From an uncultured Desulfobacca sp. (GTDB taxonomy: Bacteria > Desulfobacterota > Desulfobaccia > Desulfobaccales > Desulfobaccaceae): DNA of 14,349 nucleotides. Made by a program: the position numbers and the translations under genes. The notes beneath the pieces were generated by a model. The model did not search any database. It was not told the DNA's origin and worked only from the letters and a program-made list of their open reading frames with translations. This document shows positions 13,849-14,349 of this stretch, piece after piece (the stretch's first letter is position 1; each line of letters starts with the position of its first letter). Where the stretch lies: contig CALGOE010000283.1 of the NCBI GenBank assembly GCA_937958145.1, forward strand, positions 1-14,349. The letters are read 5' to 3'.

Positions 13849-14273
13849 GAGCCGTTGCCGTTGTCCAGATCATAGTTGGCCAGAATGGCCGCCAGGGAAT
13901 GGGGCGAATCGGCTGCCAACCCCTCCCACCCGGTTTCCCCTGCCTCGGTCTGGATTGCCAGGGTGGTCTGATAGACCTCCTGACCGAGATGACCGCCGAG
14001 AAAGATGCCTACCAGCAGCGATGCGGCCAGGGCCAGATTCTGCCACCACGATCGCGGCCGGCCGGGTAGACGGGCCAGGACCTTCTCGGTCAGGTCCGCC
14101 GGGGCCGTTACCGGATCGCCCCCAAGGGCCTCCCAAACCTGCTGCCAAACCTGGAACTCCCGCCGGCAGACTGCGCAGCCGGCCAGATGCCGGGCCACCG
14201 CGGTTTGCCGGTCCGCCGGCAGCTCGCCGTCCAGATAGGCGGAAAAAAGGTCCTGCACGCCTTGGCAGTCCAT
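13845..14273 (-). CDS. Zinc-finger (zf-HC2) anti-sigma factor, single-pass membrane protein
   Basis: A 142-residue anti-sigma factor expected to hold an ECF sigma factor at the inner membrane until a signal arrives. The cytosolic N-terminus carries the zf-HC2/ZAS pattern: C3, then LFSAYLDGELP, then H29-x3-C33-x2-C36 (HLAGCAVCRREF). A transmembrane helix spans about 79-95 (NLALAASLLVGIFLGG), leaving some 45 periplasmic residues rich in Thr, Glu and Asp. ATG at 14273 has GGAG 8 nt upstream; the open frame to 14333 adds residues the family does not have. The gene overlaps the Spy-like gene by 4 bp. The cognate sigma gene is expected immediately upstream, beyond the right edge of the window. Confidence 0.88.
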   Translation of the reverse strand: MDCQGVQDLFSAYLDGELPADRQTAVARHLAGCAVCRREFQVWQQVWEALGGDPVTAPADLTEKVLARLPGRPRSWWQNLALAASLLVGIFLGGHLGQEVYQTTLAIQTEAGETGWEGLAADSPHSLAAILANYDLDNGNGS

Positions 14274-14349
14274 GGCAGCCTCTCCTGCGGGATAATGTTT
14301 CCTTGCCCTTCTGCTAGTCTTAACAAGCGGCACCGGCCGATCCGGCGCC
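14274..14349 (-). other. Leader of the anti-sigma gene, possible end of an upstream gene
   Basis: Only 76 bases remain before the window edge. One minus-strand frame ends at TAA (14322-14320), which would allow an upstream coding sequence such as the expected sigma factor to stop 46 bp before the anti-sigma start. No protein family can be recognised from the few codons present. The ribosome site GGAG of the anti-sigma gene is included. Confidence 0.25.

Noticed and set aside
14108..14326. 72-codon minus-strand frame as the end of an ECF sigma factor
   Set aside because: It would overlap the anti-sigma gene by more than 150 bp and has no sigma region 4 pattern; it is a shadow frame.

Overview
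The window looks like chromosomal DNA of a GC-rich, probably anaerobic Gram-negative bacterium, most plausibly a Desulfobacterota/deltaproteobacterial lineage. I infer this from the mix of families: a bacterial V/A-type ATPase of the chlamydia/spirochete/Bacteroidetes type, a TIGR03790-like exported protein, a CpxP/Spy-like metal-resistance protein with a zinc-finger anti-sigma factor, and a ferredoxin-cyclase fusion. Taxonomy cannot be fixed without a search. Coding density is high. I see no mobile element, CRISPR array or frameshifted gene.

Left block (29-9113, all minus strand). Transcription runs right to left from a good sigma70-type promoter at 9257-9285. It covers seven tightly packed V/A-type ATPase genes in the order B-D-I-K-E-DUF2764-A. 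Most neighbours overlap or touch (ATGA, TAATG and 8-nt or 26-nt overlaps). After an 85-bp gap with a hairpin comes a large exported TIGR03790-like protein. Subunits C, F, G and H of the archaeal/Thermus complex are absent. The DUF2764 protein sits where C would be. The order is a circular permutation of the usual chlamydial order E-DUF2764-A-B-D-I-K. The proteolipid K keeps the residues that bind Na+ in the Enterococcus hirae enzyme, so a sodium-translocating complex is a reasonable prediction.

Middle block (9114-11614). A 372-bp divergent intergenic region carries the ATPase promoter, a G-quadruplex-like C/G-run tract and a weaker promoter for a plus-strand family-2 O-methyltransferase (9486-10472). 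Next comes a soluble protein joining an N-terminal [2Fe-2S] ferredoxin domain to a class III nucleotide cyclase domain (10691-11614), a candidate redox-responsive second-messenger enzyme.

Right block (11678-14349, minus strand). A tRNA-Val(CAC) gene shares a bidirectional terminator hairpin with the cyclase gene. Upstream of it lies a probable envelope-stress or metal-response operon. In transcription order it holds a zinc-finger anti-sigma factor, a membrane-anchored Spy/CpxP-like protein (ATGA overlap), a small exported Gly/Gln-rich protein, and two tandem paralogous exported small beta-barrel proteins. A partner ECF sigma factor would be expected just beyond the right edge. A 37-bp inverted repeat separates the small Gln-rich gene from the paralogous pair.
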